Origin: a virus
Strand: one strand, 5' to 3'
IMG/VR virus record: IMGVR_UViG_3300029892_000122
Span: 1 to 24,257 of that record
Length of the DNA stretch: 24,257 bases
The notes beneath the pieces were generated by a model. It ran no database searches and was not told the DNA's origin. It saw only the letters and a list, made by a program, of their open reading frames with translations. Of this stretch, positions 7,625 through 14,612 are shown piece after piece (position 1 is the stretch's first letter; the number at the start of each line of letters is the position of its first letter). The translations under genes were made by a program, and so were the position numbers.

Positions 7625-7842
7625 GCTGCACCGCCTTCCATGTTGGCTTTCGTGGAAGCGTGATCAATCTCATTCTTCAAAACTTGCGCACGCTCGGCCA
7701 CCATTCGCATCAACATCGCCGCATCGCCCGAATCCTCTTCGTCGCCTTCGGAAACCATGATTTGTGCGGCTCTGGCCAGCACGCGAATGTCGTTCATCCC
7801 AAACAGGAACTCAGGAACATCGATATTGATAGGCTTGTTCAT
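7621..7842 (-). CDS. Small acidic phage protein
   Basis: This encodes 73 residues from MNKPINIDVPEFLFG, joined to both neighbours by ATGA overlaps (7839-7842 and 7621-7624). It is helical, with an acidic cluster EGDEEDSGDAAMLMRMVAER. It ends MEGGAA, as the upstream gene ends EKGGAA, and the 17 bases around the two junctions are identical. This suggests the two genes are old duplicates, or that the junction was copied as a unit. Function unknown. Confidence 0.65.
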   Translation of the reverse strand: MNKPINIDVPEFLFGMNDIRVLARAAQIMVSEGDEEDSGDAAMLMRMVAERAQVLKNEIDHASTKANMEGGAA

Positions 7843-8111
7843 GCTGCACCGCCTTTCTCTGCGGCTTGGATCATATCTTCAAGCTGGTTGAAAGCCTCTA
7901 TGTCCGAAGTCATGTCATTTATCACGCTGAACAGGTGCATTGCTGTCAGATCGCGGTTGCCCTCACTCTGGCTCTCGATCCAGGACAACCCGGCCATTGA
8001 CGGTGCGACGATCTTTTCATTCTGCGCTTTCATCGCCCTAAGCCAAAAGGCAGCATTTCTTGGGTTGAACTCAACTTTAGTGGTGCTGCTGGTATTCTTG
8101 CTGGTAGCCAT
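7839..8111 (-). CDS. Hypothetical phage protein
   Basis: This encodes 90 residues from MATSKNTSSTTKVEF, with a strong ribosome binding site AAGGAGA 6 bases before the ATG. A Ser/Thr-rich N-terminus is followed by helices (AAFWLRAMKAQNEKIVAPSM, then LFSVINDMTSDIEAFNQLED). The C-terminal third resembles the downstream 73-residue protein in layout, and both end GGAA. No family recognised. It heads a run of five ATGA- or overlap-coupled small genes leading to the terminator. Confidence 0.7.
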   Translation of the reverse strand: MATSKNTSSTTKVEFNPRNAAFWLRAMKAQNEKIVAPSMAGLSWIESQSEGNRDLTAMHLFSVINDMTSDIEAFNQLEDMIQAAEKGGAA

Positions 8112-8176
8112 GTTGATCTCCTTGGTAGGTCACTTGGTTAGGGCCGACTTGGTGTTGCTGCACCTTGCCTGCCCGC

Positions 8177-8410
8177 TTAATCCTCAATTCTCTCGAATGG
8201 CTTGATCGCGCCGAGCTTCCGGCCGATCTCTTCCAGGTCGCAATCCTTTGCGACGACGACATTCCTGGCCAGGTCGACAACGTAATAGTCGCCAAAGTCC
8301 TGCCGTACGCGCTCACCCCGCGCTGCCCTCAACTGCTTCGATTCCTTCGATAGGGCTCGATTGATGCGCTGAACGGCCGCACGCTGGCTGATCGGTACGG
8401 TATTGCTCAT
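8177..8410 (-). CDS. Small hypothetical phage protein with its own putative promoter
   Basis: This encodes 77 residues from MSNTVPISQRAAVQR, with AAGGA upstream of the ATG at 8410. The N-terminal half is basic and helical (QRINRALSKESKQLRAARGE). The second half, FGDYYVVDLARNVVVAKDCD, reads as a beta hairpin followed by a helix (LEEIGRKLGAI). A putative promoter with 9-bp repeats lies 30-60 bases upstream, so this gene and those after it may be expressed apart from the replication genes. Function unknown. Confidence 0.65.
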   Translation of the reverse strand: MSNTVPISQRAAVQRINRALSKESKQLRAARGERVRQDFGDYYVVDLARNVVVAKDCDLEEIGRKLGAIKPFERIED

Positions 8411-8436
8411 TGCCGGTTCCTTGGCTGAGAATTGAG

Positions 8437-8473
8437 ACAATGAGAATATAGAACAATGAGAGAATGAGCGCAA
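8437..8473 (-). promoter_or_regulatory. Putative internal promoter with repeated operator
   Basis: On the minus strand TTGCGC (8468-8473) and TATATT (8445-8450) are 17 bases apart. Two perfect copies of TCTCATTGT lie 16 bases apart (8453-8461 and 8437-8445 on the given strand as ACAATGAGA), flanking the spacer and the -10. The pairing of a good -10 with helically spaced repeats suggests a regulated promoter for the small accessory genes at 6865-8410. Confidence 0.45.
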
Positions 8474-8483
8474 GCGGAATATT

Positions 8484-8825
8484 TCACGAGTCCGCCATCC
8501 TCTGGAAACCTCGATAGAACGTGGCTTTCCGTATCTCTCTCGTCTCGAACCGGCCAGGATCTGGCCTGTAGGTGAGCGTGCCAGCATCGGGATCGTGGGC
8601 GATCAGCACATCGTGTACGCCGAGATCTGCAATCGCAACAAGATTTCGCCACGCATCGGCAGCCGTGGCCTTCGGGTGCCGGCGCTTGTACTCGGTGACC
8701 AAGGTGTAGAGCGCATTCCTCTGCCTCGTAACCCTCACAGTTGAGCGCTTTTCGTTTTCTTGGCCCTTTTTCGGGCCGGTGGCGCTGTTTTTCTGCTCGG
8801 GGCTGTCTTGGTATTCGATTGCCAT
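8484..8825 (-). CDS. Hypothetical phage protein
   Basis: This encodes 113 residues from MAIEYQDSPEQKNS, with AGGAGA about 9 bases upstream. The first ~35 residues are a hydrophilic, probably disordered tail. After that comes a compact domain: NALYTLVTEYKRRHPKATAA, DAWRNLVAIADLGVHDVLIA, then TYRPDPGRFETREIRKATFY. The HPKATAADAWRNL stretch reads like a helical DNA- or RNA-binding unit, but no family is recognised. It lies between primase-side genes and the small accessory genes of the same operon. Confidence 0.65.
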   Translation of the reverse strand: MAIEYQDSPEQKNSATGPKKGQENEKRSTVRVTRQRNALYTLVTEYKRRHPKATAADAWRNLVAIADLGVHDVLIAHDPDAGTLTYRPDPGRFETREIRKATFYRGFQRMADS

Positions 8826-8845
8826 CGTTTTGCTCTCCTGCTTTG

Positions 8846-9133
8846 TCAGTGAATGTGTTCGCCTGATTCCTTGCGGCGTTCTTCGCCATCAATGGCAACA
8901 ATTTCGCCCAGGCGGGGCTCAACCTTCTGCACCATCGATTCAATGCGCTGGGCAAGCTCGGCGGCTGCATAGGCGATCGTCATGGCGGATCCAACAGGAT
9001 CGCTCTCGTACAGGACATGGCCAACATGATCGCGGGCGGCATTGGCCAAATCGCGCGCATCGCGTGCGGCGTAGTTCAATAAGTCACGGGAAACTTCGGC
9101 CAGGCTGACGGCCGTCGATGCGAGCTTATCCAT
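8846..9133 (-). CDS. Hypothetical helical phage protein
   Basis: This encodes 95 residues from MDKLASTAVSLAEVS. The ATG at 9133 overlaps the upstream gene's end by 8 bases; the longer frame to 9205 would run deeper into that gene. It is almost entirely Ala-rich helix (NYAARDARDLANAARDHVGH, then GSAMTIAYAAAELAQRIES), with an acidic/basic tail ending GEHIH. No family recognised. Confidence 0.65.
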   Translation of the reverse strand: MDKLASTAVSLAEVSRDLLNYAARDARDLANAARDHVGHVLYESDPVGSAMTIAYAAAELAQRIESMVQKVEPRLGEIVAIDGEERRKESGEHIH

Positions 9134-9467
9134 GGGCCAGCCCTTTCTCGGTTGCCCGCCAGCGCCGGTAGGACGGATGGCGTGGATCGTGGACGCGCTC
9201 GACAAACCCCTGTGATTCCAGATAACGCAGGCCCCAGGTAATCATCCCGCGTGATGCGTTGAGGTTGAACCTCAGTTGTCCGTGTTCCATGTGCTGCGGA
9301 TGAACCCGGCGCAGTTCGGCCAGGACGCGCTCAGTTGCACTGCCGGCCCGGATGCCAGTCGGGAACGGATTCATCGGCCAAGGTGGGCGCTCGGACTCGG
9401 CCTTCACTGCTGCCGCTGACGCGCTGGCGCTCAATAGCATTTCGAACATCGATGGAACTCTGCTCAT
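9126..9467 (-). CDS. Winged-helix DNA-binding protein
   Basis: This encodes 113 residues from MSRVPSMFEMLLSAS; the start lies in an ATGA overlap with the primase stop (9464-9467). The last ~70 residues form a clear winged helix-turn-helix: ATERVLAELRRVHPQHMEHG, RGMITWGLRYLESQGFVERV and a wing with RHPSYRRWRATEKG. This resembles MarR/PadR-like or phage replication-accessory wHTH proteins. It is probably a transcription or replication factor acting on phage DNA. The N-terminal ~40 residues are Ala/Ser-rich and less ordered. Confidence 0.7.
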   Translation of the reverse strand: MSRVPSMFEMLLSASASAAAVKAESERPPWPMNPFPTGIRAGSATERVLAELRRVHPQHMEHGQLRFNLNASRGMITWGLRYLESQGFVERVHDPRHPSYRRWRATEKGLAHG

Positions 9468-10384
9468 GCCGCCACCTCGTCGGCAAAATCTGTTCCGATC
9501 CGCTCTGGCAGTTTCACCTCGACGGACAACCCGGCCGCGATCAGCCGTTTCGCCAGCCCCCAGGCTGCCGCCTGTCCGGTGCTGCTCACGTCGTTGTCGC
9601 CAAATACGATCACCTTGCGAACCTCCTTTGGGGGCTGAAATGACTCTACGCCGACTGCCGAGACGCACGACCAGACCGGCACGCCGAAAAGCTGCCGAGC
9701 CGCAAGCGCCGTCTCGATACCCTCGGCAACGCCGAGCACTTCGCCGGCCTGGTGCAGACGAATCGCTGCCCCCTTGATCGGCTTGCCTGGCATGAGCTTC
9801 TTCGGGCACGGCACTAGTGCCTTGCGGCCGTCTTGCAGGTACGTCCTATGCAACGTTGCACCCCTGCCGTCCGGCCCGGTCACGAGCGCCACCAGCGCCG
9901 GGAACTTGCCGAGCGTGTCGCCGCCGTCGCGATAGACGAGGCCGGGGTGCAGCCGCAGCGCCGACATGGGCAGGTCGACATGCAAGCCGCGCCCGGCCAT
10001 GTAGCGCATCGCCTCGTCGCACTCGCGCAGCGGTGCCGCCTCAGACCAGACGCGGCGCAGAACGCGCAACTTTTCCTCGTCGCTGAAAGTCGGCGCTGGC
10101 GGGACGGCAGCAACGGTGCCGACGAGCTGCTCGACCTCGCGGGCGGCATCGCGGAATGACCAGCCCTTGAGGTTTTGCAGCAGCGTGAAGCCGTCGCCAG
10201 CGCCGCAGTGCGAGCAGAAGAACGTGCCGCGCCCGTCCTTGTCGTCGAACCTGAATCGATCCTTGCCGCCGCAGACGGGGCAGGCCGTGTGCTTGCCGGT
10301 CAGGAAAGCGGCATCGACGCCGAGCGCTGTGAGGATGCCGGGCCAGCGGCCGGTCGCCGCTTCGCGAACGTCAGGCCGTTGCAT
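9464..10384 (-). CDS. Phage primase (zinc finger plus TOPRIM)
   Basis: This encodes 306 residues from MQRPDVREAATGRW; the longer open frame to 10906 lies antisense-like across the helicase gene and is rejected. A zinc-binding primase domain is visible (C35-P-V-C38, FFC57-S-H-C60, with GKDRFRFD between). The TOPRIM core has VAEGIETAL (E221) and FGDND (D263, D265), the metal-binding acidic residues. This is the P4-alpha/T7-type primase layout, here without the fused helicase. The helicase is a separate gene just upstream, overlapping by 14 bases. Role: makes RNA primers for phage DNA replication. Confidence 0.9.
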   Translation of the reverse strand: MQRPDVREAATGRWPGILTALGVDAAFLTGKHTACPVCGGKDRFRFDDKDGRGTFFCSHCGAGDGFTLLQNLKGWSFRDAAREVEQLVGTVAAVPPAPTFSDEEKLRVLRRVWSEAAPLRECDEAMRYMAGRGLHVDLPMSALRLHPGLVYRDGGDTLGKFPALVALVTGPDGRGATLHRTYLQDGRKALVPCPKKLMPGKPIKGAAIRLHQAGEVLGVAEGIETALAARQLFGVPVWSCVSAVGVESFQPPKEVRKVIVFGDNDVSSTGQAAAWGLAKRLIAAGLSVEVKLPERIGTDFADEVAA

Positions 10385-11879
10385 GGCTGCCTCCCTGGTC
10401 GCGGCGCTTGGCGTGCGCGATCTGGCGCGACTTGATCCAGGACAGGATTTCCGGCGTCGGCGTAGCGGATACCTTGCGCAGCCCGGCGGGATGGCGGCCG
10501 TCGAAGAATTCCGCGTACTTGTGCCACGCCCAGCCGTCCTGATAGCCGCGCGTCCTCGCGTAGCCGAGCAACTGCGAAAAGACCCACTGCCCGCTTTCCT
10601 TGCGGATCGGCTTCTTGACGCGCTTGACCTTCTCGAGCTCGCCGTCGCCGACGACGATTTCTGACTGGCGCTCCGGCGCGAAGCCGCACTGCGGGCAGGC
10701 ATGCACCTTCGCCGGCTTGACGAATGCGCACTTCGGGCAGGGCTTCGGCAGCGGCTCCTTGCGCTCTTGTCCCTTGCCTGCCTGGGCCGGCTTGCCGTCG
10801 TGGAGAAACAGCGGCAGGTCGTCGGTTGCGAAGCCCAGCCGCTTGACCGTGCCGCTGTGGTCGAGCACCAGGGCGCGCTCCTTGCCCTCGTGCGGGCGCA
10901 GGACACGGCCGATCATCTGCAGGTACCGGATCAGGCTTTTTGTCGGGCGGGCGAGAATCAGCGTTCGGCAGGCCGGAAAATCCCAGCCTTCGGAGAGGAT
11001 ACCGACATTGCTGATGACCGTCGTCTCGCCGCTGGCGATGCGGCTCAGGATCGCGCGGCGCTCGTCGTCATCGGTGAAGCAGTCAATGTGCTCTGCGCGC
11101 ACGCCGGCCGCCCGGAACTGCTCAACGATATGCTTGCTGTGCGCGATGCTGGCGGCGAATACCACCGTTGGCGTGCCGGCGGCAAGGCGCTGCCAGTGGG
11201 TCACGATGTCGCCGATCAGGTGCGGCTTGTCGACCGCCTCGCCGAGCGCCTTGTCGCCGTAGTCGATTTCACCGAAGGCGTTGCGCGCCGTCTTCACACC
11301 GGTCAGGTCGGGCTCGGCCGGCGCGAAGTAGTCGGCATCAACGAGGAATCCCTGTTCGATCAGATCGCCAATGTGTGCCGCGACAATCATCTGCTCGAAC
11401 AGCGGGCCGTCAAGTTCGGAATATCGCTTGCCCAGCCCGACCGAGAACGGCGTCGCAGACAGGCCGATGATGGGCCGAGCGGAGTTGCTGAACACGACCT
11501 GCCGGAACTTCGACGAGCCGGCAACGGCATGGGCCTCATCGATCACGATCACGTCGCAATCCGGGAAGCCGCGCCGGGCTACCGTGTCGATGCTCCCGAC
11601 CAGGACAGGTTGGTGCGTGTCGCGCGTGTTGTCGGCCTGGATGATGCCGTGCTCGATCCCGGAGGCGTAGAAGCGCCGGCTCGCCTGCTCGACCAGGTGA
11701 ATCCGGTTTGCCAGGAAGATCGCCCGCTTGCCTTTCGCTTGGGCGCCCTTGATGATCGACAAGGCCATCTCGGTTTTGCCGCTGCCGGTCGGTGAGTAGA
11801 GCATCAGGCGTTGAGCACCCCCAGCCAGGGCAAGGCGCAGGGCATCGACGGCGGAGGTTTGATAGTTGCGGAGTTTCAT
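10371..11879 (-). CDS. Superfamily II DEAH-type helicase with zinc ribbon
   Basis: This encodes 502 residues from MKLRNYQTSAVDALRLAL. Motifs are in order: Q-like start, Walker A PTGSGKT (30-36), DEAH (114-117), SATP (141-144), the motif IV-V region with SEGWDFP (296-302) and motif VI QMIGRVLR (321-328). A four-cysteine zinc ribbon follows (C381, C384, C395, C398), then a basic C-terminal segment with a W-rich patch. This matches phage-borne SF2 helicases of the UvsW/RecG-like or 'DEAD/DEAH box helicase' type found next to primase. It overlaps the initiator-like gene by 4 bases (ATGA). Role: unwinding duplex or branched DNA in phage replication; whether it is the replicative helicase cannot be told from the sequence. 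Confidence 0.92.
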   Translation of the reverse strand: MKLRNYQTSAVDALRLALAGGAQRLMLYSPTGSGKTEMALSIIKGAQAKGKRAIFLANRIHLVEQASRRFYASGIEHGIIQADNTRDTHQPVLVGSIDTVARRGFPDCDVIVIDEAHAVAGSSKFRQVVFSNSARPIIGLSATPFSVGLGKRYSELDGPLFEQMIVAAHIGDLIEQGFLVDADYFAPAEPDLTGVKTARNAFGEIDYGDKALGEAVDKPHLIGDIVTHWQRLAAGTPTVVFAASIAHSKHIVEQFRAAGVRAEHIDCFTDDDERRAILSRIASGETTVISNVGILSEGWDFPACRTLILARPTKSLIRYLQMIGRVLRPHEGKERALVLDHSGTVKRLGFATDDLPLFLHDGKPAQAGKGQERKEPLPKPCPKCAFVKPAKVHACPQCGFAPERQSEIVVGDGELEKVKRVKKPIRKESGQWVFSQLLGYARTRGYQDGWAWHKYAEFFDGRHPAGLRKVSATPTPEILSWIKSRQIAHAKRRDQGGSHATA

Positions 11880-12406
11880 TTTCCACCCCCCGGATTTTTT
11901 TGCTGGCCGCCGCCGTGTACACTCTCCGTAGGTAGACCATTGCCCCCTTGGCTAGGAATATCCAGCCCACTACGCTCCAGCCCATTACATTCCACTACAG
12001 CGGAACGCGACGCGACGCGATGCGGTCGCGTCATCATCGCGTCATCATCGCGTATCTGTCGCGTTGCTATCGCGTCAGGGTCGGGAGCCGGCAACTGACT
12101 CGCCCGCTCCTTGTTGTTGATGACCTGCAAGCGTGCGAATTCAGGAATGAACGCAAGCTGCTCACCATTGGCGACGTAGGGAACAACGAAGCTAGCGGAC
12201 ACGAGCTCATCAGCAAGCGAATTGATGTCGCAGGCGTCGAGTGGCAGATAGCGGAGCCGCAATGTTTTGGGATGCCATACAAGGCGGCCTTCGCGGTCAG
12301 CCTCAAGCCAGGTGGCGATGTAGAGCAGGCGCGCGAGCGGCGACAGTTCGGCGATATAGGCGTTGCTGAAAAAGTCGCGGGAGATTGAGCGATAGAGTAC
12401 TGTCAT
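11876..12406 (-). CDS. Replication initiator-like phage protein carrying an internal iteron array
   Basis: This encodes 176 residues from MTVLYRSISRDFFSNAYI. The ATG at 12406 overlaps the next-upstream gene by 4 bases. The N-terminal ~100 residues (SPLARLLYIATWLEADREGR, LRLRYLPLDACDINSLADEL, VVPYVANGEQLAFIPEFARL) match the winged-helix N-terminal domain of phage replication proteins that bind the origin. The rest is low-complexity, unlike the well-ordered front, and contains an 11-bp-period DNA repeat (12005-12080). By analogy with lambda O, where the origin lies inside the initiator gene, this is a likely initiator with its origin. The end (GGGQQKNPGGGK) is disordered. Confidence 0.75.
   Translation of the reverse strand: MTVLYRSISRDFFSNAYIAELSPLARLLYIATWLEADREGRLVWHPKTLRLRYLPLDACDINSLADELVSASFVVPYVANGEQLAFIPEFARLQVINNKERASQLPAPDPDAIATRQIRDDDAMMTRPHRVASRSAVVECNGLERSGLDIPSQGGNGLPTESVHGGGQQKNPGGGK
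12005..12080. repeat. Iteron-like array, candidate phage replication origin
   Basis: Five consecutive 11-bp units each begin TCGCGT (starts 12026, 12037, 12048, 12059 and 12070); the first two are identical (TCGCGTCATCA). Just to the left, three overlapping copies of the complement ACGCGA run at 5-bp steps (12005-12020), giving a 7-bp inverted repeat GACGCGA/TCGCGTC around TGCGG. Eleven is not a multiple of three, so the periodicity is at DNA level and not a protein repeat. It lies inside the initiator-like gene, as origins do in lambdoid phages. Nearby DNA is only modestly AT-rich. Confidence 0.6.
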
Positions 12407-12585
12407 AGCGCACCCCCAATCTGCCCGATGGCCTGCAGGCGGATCGAAGCGGCACGGCGCTGGGCAATCTCGACCGGACAATGCGGCGTAGGATTCGCCT
12501 TGTTCAGTTCCCCCTGAATTGCCGCTTTACCGACATCGCCGGCCCGCATGCCGGCTTTGTCTTTTGTGAGGTCAGGCCGTCGCAT
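12403..12585 (-). CDS. Small basic phage protein
   Basis: This encodes 60 residues from MRRPDLTKDKAGMRAGD. AGGAGG lies 6 bases before the ATG at 12585, which fixes the start; it overlaps the HTH gene upstream by 14 bases and the initiator gene downstream by 4. The N-terminus is basic, followed by a short helix (VGKAAIQGELNKANPTP) and a second helix (EIAQRRAASIRLQAIGQIGG). No family recognised. The position between regulator and initiator suggests an early regulatory or replication-accessory role. Confidence 0.65.
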   Translation of the reverse strand: MRRPDLTKDKAGMRAGDVGKAAIQGELNKANPTPHCPVEIAQRRAASIRLQAIGQIGGAL

Positions 12586-12907
12586 GGCGGGCCTCCTGAT
12601 TCTTCGCACGTGCCTCTATGGACAGCCTGGCACGGCGCTTATGCAGTTCGCCGCGCTTTTCAGTTTCAGCCTCGGCCTTGGTAGCGAAATCGACGAGGAA
12701 CTGCGCAACAACATCCGAGCGCCAGCGGCGGGAGTTCGTCGATACCAGGATGCCCTGCGGAAATTCGCCGGCCGCCACCATCTTCCAGACGGTTTGCGGA
12801 GATCGGCCAATGGCCAGCGCTACGGCGCGGACATCGAGCAGGATGAAGGGGATATGAGCTTGATTCGCGCTGGCAAAGGCGAGCGCTGCGTGTTGCTTGG
12901 TTTGCAT
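12572..12907 (-). CDS. Helix-turn-helix regulator (excisionase/AlpA-like fold)
   Basis: This encodes 111 residues from MQTKQHAALAFASANQAH, with AGGAG 7 bases before the ATG at 12907. Residues about 22-75 (LLDVRAVALAIGRSPQTVWK, MVAAGEFPQGILVSTNSRRW, RSDVVAQFLVDFA) have the MerR/AlpA-type HTH pattern used by phage excisionases and early regulators. The C-terminal ~35 residues are Lys/Arg/Glu-rich helix. It is the first gene of the replication operon after the ~250-bp regulatory region, and lies near the integrase, consistent with control of early transcription or excision. Confidence 0.75.
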   Translation of the reverse strand: MQTKQHAALAFASANQAHIPFILLDVRAVALAIGRSPQTVWKMVAAGEFPQGILVSTNSRRWRSDVVAQFLVDFATKAEAETEKRGELHKRRARLSIEARAKNQEARHATA

Positions 12908-13156
12908 GGACGTGCTCCTTGCATGCCAGCATCGTTCTCTGCCCCGCTGGCAACTATCAAGGTCGCACTCCTGCGCAACTGCTAATTGTCGGTTTATGCT
13001 CGAGACGGCCTTGAACAATCCAAGGCGCACCTCATGCGCACCCACCGTTACTACTCAACTACAGGGCGAATCCTATACGCGCATGGCGCAGAAACTGCAC
13101 ATTACTAGACGATGATAAATATAAATCGCATTCGATAGTGTGATAGGTAGCGGCAA
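12908..13156. promoter_or_regulatory. Regulatory region upstream of the replication operon
   Basis: This 249-bp gap lies between the integrase stop and the first operon gene. GCGCACC occurs twice with an 11-bp period (13025-13031 and 13036-13042), a possible site for a dimeric or cooperative regulator. An AT-rich patch lies at 13112-13140. I could not place a convincing promoter, though the operon should start here. Short plus-strand frames exist but lack support. Confidence 0.35.
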
Positions 13157-14389
13157 TCACGCAACCTGCCGGAACGGAACCACATTGAACGCCTCGCCCT
13201 TCTCGGCGGCTTCGAGCTTCGCGGCCCAAAGCTCTAGAGCGCGGCGGCGCTCAGTGAGATAGTCGTGCTTGTCGTAAATTGCGACCAGCCCGCCTAGAGA
13301 GTGATTCAGGCAGCGCTCGGCGACGATCAGGTCGACGCCCAAGGCGCCCAGGTGACTGCGGGCTGTGCTGCGCAGATCGTGGGGCGTCACATCGGCGAAT
13401 GGGGCCGATAGCTTTTCCATTGCCCGGTTCAGGGTGCCTCGGCAGATGGTTGTAGATCCGCGGCGCTGCCTGGCGGGCAATACCATCGGAGAATTCCCGG
13501 CCAGGGCGCGAAGCTCTGTGAACTTGCCGACCACCCAAGGCGCCAAGGGTATGACGAAATCACGGCGTTCCTTGCGCCGGCCGGTTTTCTGGTTCTCGGG
13601 TGGAACGGTCCAGGTGCCCGCCTCGAAGTCGATATGCTCCCATCGCGCCAGTGCAAGTTCCGACTTGCGAACGGCCGTGGCCATAATGATCTTCATGGCG
13701 AGTTCGTTTTCCTTGCCCAGCGCCGGCAGCGCTTTGAGGAATGGGGCAAGCTGGCTATCGGTCAGGCTCAGTCTTTCGCGTGGGGCGTCCTGTTGTCCGA
13801 TGATGGCCGGCGCCTTGAGGATTGCGCAGGGGTTCGATTCAACCAGGTGTTTGTGGATGCCATGAGAAAAGATTGCCGCGACCATGGCGAAGGCGTTGAT
13901 GGCGACAGTCTTTGACCGCGTGGCGATCCGCTCGATCAGGGCAACGATCTCGCTGGGCTTGATTTCGGCAGCAGGCAGGACGCCGATGCGCGGCAGGATG
14001 TCCTTGTCGAGGTAGCGCCTCAGTTCGGCCTGGTACCGTGCCGACTTCGACGGTGCGACCTTCTGCGTGTAGTCCTCGGCCAGTTCCTTGAAGGTATTGG
14101 CCATGGCGCGTTCGATCTTTTCGATACGTTTGACGGCGGCAACGTCTTTCCCGCCCATCACCTCGACGCGCTTGGTTGCGGCCAGTTCGCGCGCTTTTGC
14201 CAATCCGATGTCCGGATACCTGCCTAGCGTGAGTTCGCGCTGCTTGCCGCCCCAGCGGTAACGCAGCAACCAGGATGCGGTTCCTCGCGCCGACAGCGTG
14301 AATGTCAGGCCATCCCCATCAGCCTTTCCCGGTACCGGCTTTCCGGCCTTGATCCACTTCCGGATCTGGATGTCGCTCAATTTGCCCAT
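13157..14389 (-). CDS. int: P4-type tyrosine integrase
   Basis: This encodes 410 residues from MGKLSDIQIRKWIKAGKP. The N-terminal DUF4102-like arm-binding domain (LTFTLSARGTASWLLRYRWG, LGRYPDIGLAKARE) is followed by a SAM-like core-binding domain (about 95-200) and the catalytic domain. Catalytic residues are visible: R241 (TAVRKSELALARW), H337-x-x-R340 (TPHDLRSTARS), H363 and the nucleophile Y372. Length is normal for the family (about 400). It integrates and, with an excisionase, excises the element. It is transcribed towards the phage interior, with a promoter and repeat array between it and rnr, which places the attachment site there. Confidence 0.95.
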   Translation of the reverse strand: MGKLSDIQIRKWIKAGKPVPGKADGDGLTFTLSARGTASWLLRYRWGGKQRELTLGRYPDIGLAKARELAATKRVEVMGGKDVAAVKRIEKIERAMANTFKELAEDYTQKVAPSKSARYQAELRRYLDKDILPRIGVLPAAEIKPSEIVALIERIATRSKTVAINAFAMVAAIFSHGIHKHLVESNPCAILKAPAIIGQQDAPRERLSLTDSQLAPFLKALPALGKENELAMKIIMATAVRKSELALARWEHIDFEAGTWTVPPENQKTGRRKERRDFVIPLAPWVVGKFTELRALAGNSPMVLPARQRRGSTTICRGTLNRAMEKLSAPFADVTPHDLRSTARSHLGALGVDLIVAERCLNHSLGGLVAIYDKHDYLTERRRALELWAAKLEAAEKGEAFNVVPFRQVA

Positions 14390-14413
14390 CTTTACTGGCC
14401 CTCCAAGGTGTCT

Positions 14414-14513
14414 GAGTAGCCAGGTGAGTAGCCAGAGCCAAGAAAGCCCTTTCTAGCTACTCAAAAATCTTTCGAGAACCGAAATTGATTCGTAGCTACT
14501 CGCCTAGCTACAC
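14414..14513. repeat. Five-copy heptamer array, probable integrase arm sites
   Basis: GAGTAGC occurs at 14414-14420 and 14426-14432, within two perfect TGAGTAGCCA units 12 bp apart. Its complement GCTACTC occurs at 14456-14462 and 14495-14501, and the variant GCTACAC at 14507-14513, again 12 bp from its neighbour. Two pairs with 12-bp spacing in opposite orientations directly upstream of int fit arm-type sites of a tyrosine integrase. The last pair covers the predicted int transcription start, which would allow autoregulation. Confidence 0.6.
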
Positions 14514-14515
14514 AC

Positions 14516-14544
14516 ATTATAGGTGCTTGCCGAAAAGTTGCCGA
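14516..14544 (-). promoter_or_regulatory. Promoter of the integrase gene
   Basis: On the minus strand TCGGCA (14539-14544, 4 of 6 match to TTGACA) and a perfect TATAAT (14516-14521) are 17 bases apart. The start point would be near 14509, giving a leader of about 120 bases that holds the heptamer array. Confidence 0.65.
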
Positions 14545-14612
14545 GAGTTATAAAGACTGTTACGTATTGAAAAATAAGGGATAGTGAATTTTTCAGAAAA
14601 GTTACTGAGAGT
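14532..14612. repeat. Imperfect 17-bp direct repeat at the rnr/prophage boundary
   Basis: GAAAAGTTGCCGAGAGT (14532-14548) and GAAAAGTTACTGAGAGT (14596-14612) differ at two positions and are 64 bp apart. The second copy covers the stop codon of rnr (14602-14604). The first contains the -35 of int. The pair may mark the attachment core or an earlier insertion at the same site. Confidence 0.5.

Noticed and set aside
10385-10906. Extended N-terminus of the primase up to 10906
   Set aside because: It would overlap the helicase gene by over 500 bases and is Ser/Arg/Cys-rich; the zinc finger domain begins right after the chosen ATG.
10701-11795. Long plus-strand open frame opposite the helicase
   Set aside because: No family pattern; the minus strand holds all helicase motifs in order.
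12005-12080. CRISPR array
   Set aside because: Units are only 11 bp with 5-bp variable parts, lie inside a gene, and there are no cas genes.
13033-13110. Short plus-strand frame in the region upstream of the replication operon
   Set aside because: Only about two dozen codons, no ribosome binding site, and it lies in a likely control region.
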